Source: Veillonellaceae bacterium (lineage in GTDB: Bacteria; Bacillota; Negativicutes; Veillonellales; Veillonellaceae). From it: a stretch of DNA of 24,135 nt. The notes beneath the pieces were generated by a model. That model did no database searches. It saw only the letters and a list, made by a program, of their open reading frames with translations, and had not been told where the DNA came from. This document shows positions 23,884-24,135 of this stretch, piece by piece. Within the stretch, counting starts at the first letter, position 1; each line of letters opens with the position of its first letter. The stretch lies in NCBI GenBank assembly GCA_900766245.1, contig CAAFUR010000025.1:1-24135 (forward strand), read 5' to 3'. The translations under genes and the position numbers were made by a program.

Positions 23884-24070
23884 CCACAACACAGTGTTGT
23901 GGATGACAAAGTTGATCTTTGAAAACTGAACAATGTAAGGTAATTACTTCGAAAGAAGTAAACATAAGCCAGAGTGCAGGTTTCACATAGTTGAAACCAA
24001 CAAAATAAATTCTAGCCAAGCAATTGGCAACAACGAAAATGAATGAGCTATCAAATAGCTTCAAGATATC
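23884..24070 (+). promoter_or_regulatory. rRNA leader with 5' hairpin, boxA-like motif and processing stems
   Basis: A perfect 19-base dyad CCACAACACAGTGTTGTGG (23884-23902) lies at the predicted 5' end. A boxA-like antitermination sequence, GATCTTTGAAAACTGAAC (23914-23931), follows. Close to 16S are small stems GAGCTATCAAATAGCTTC and CAAGATATCTTG. Confidence 0.7.
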
Positions 24071-24135
24071 TTGGAGAGTTTGATCCTGGCTCAGGACGAA
24101 CGCTGGCGGCGTGCTTAACACATGCAAGTCGAACG
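24071..24135 (+). rRNA. rrs: 16S ribosomal RNA, 5' end only
   Basis: The universal 5' sequence AGAGTTTGATCCTGGCTCAG is at 24075-24094, followed by GACGAACGCTGGCGGCGTGC and TTAACACATGCAAGTCGAACG. The exact mature end is uncertain by a few bases. The gene continues past the window. Confidence 0.97.

Noticed and set aside
23544..24070. Possible tRNA or small gene in the rRNA leader region.
   Set aside because: No tRNA cloverleaf or coding signal is visible; the region is a repeat, two promoters and a leader.

Overview
The window looks like a chromosomal segment of a Veillonella-type bacterium (Negativicutes, diderm Firmicutes). This is inferred from gene content and not from a database match. 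Outer-membrane features (a giant YadA-type trimeric autotransporter and a periplasmic efflux adaptor) sit beside Firmicute-style signals: strong AGGAGG ribosome sites, a YhaO/YhaN pair, and an rRNA leader with a TTTGAAAACT boxA-like motif. Base composition is AT-rich.

Layout. 1-5767: 3' part of a very repetitive adhesin gene, cut by the window edge. 6036-6731: a small exported protein of unknown function with a TTG start. 7031-8080: DUF1653 protein and HAD phosphatase. 8202-9200: phosphate acetyltransferase with a clear promoter. 10290-13663: MBL-fold hydrolase plus two tandem DUF445 membrane proteins in one tight operon. 13977-14993 (minus): biotin synthase, with a promoter overlapped by a BirA-box-like dyad. 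15925-21602: MocR-type regulator, YhaO-like nuclease and YhaN-like ATPase, packed as one operon. 22413-23543: a lone HlyD/RND-type adaptor. 23743-24135: tandem rRNA promoters, leader and the first bases of 16S rRNA.

The most interesting content lies in the long intergenic regions (9201-10289, 15098-15700, 21580-22360, 23532-23720). They hold a family of MITE-like repeats of about 190 bp with imperfect terminal inverted repeats (GTAGCCTGTGGC / GCCACAAGGCTAC) and a long internal hairpin. The stem sequence differs between copies while pairing is kept. Embedded among them are two apparently complete type I toxin-antitoxin modules, each with a 25-residue cationic hydrophobic peptide. In each, the toxin mRNA and an antisense RNA converge on a shared bidirectional terminator, and the toxin Shine-Dalgarno site can be sequestered in a hairpin. 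A third locus keeps the antisense RNA, its promoter and the terminator but has lost the toxin promoter and ORF. The overall plan resembles the Fst/par module of Gram-positive plasmids, but the peptides and RNA end sequences are different. I consider these modules and their repeat carrier the candidate undescribed system.

Several repeats begin exactly at the 3' ends of genes; in two cases the gene's stop codon lies inside the repeat end. The repeats could therefore also serve as transcription terminators or 3'-end structures. All functional statements are inferences from sequence; no database search was run.
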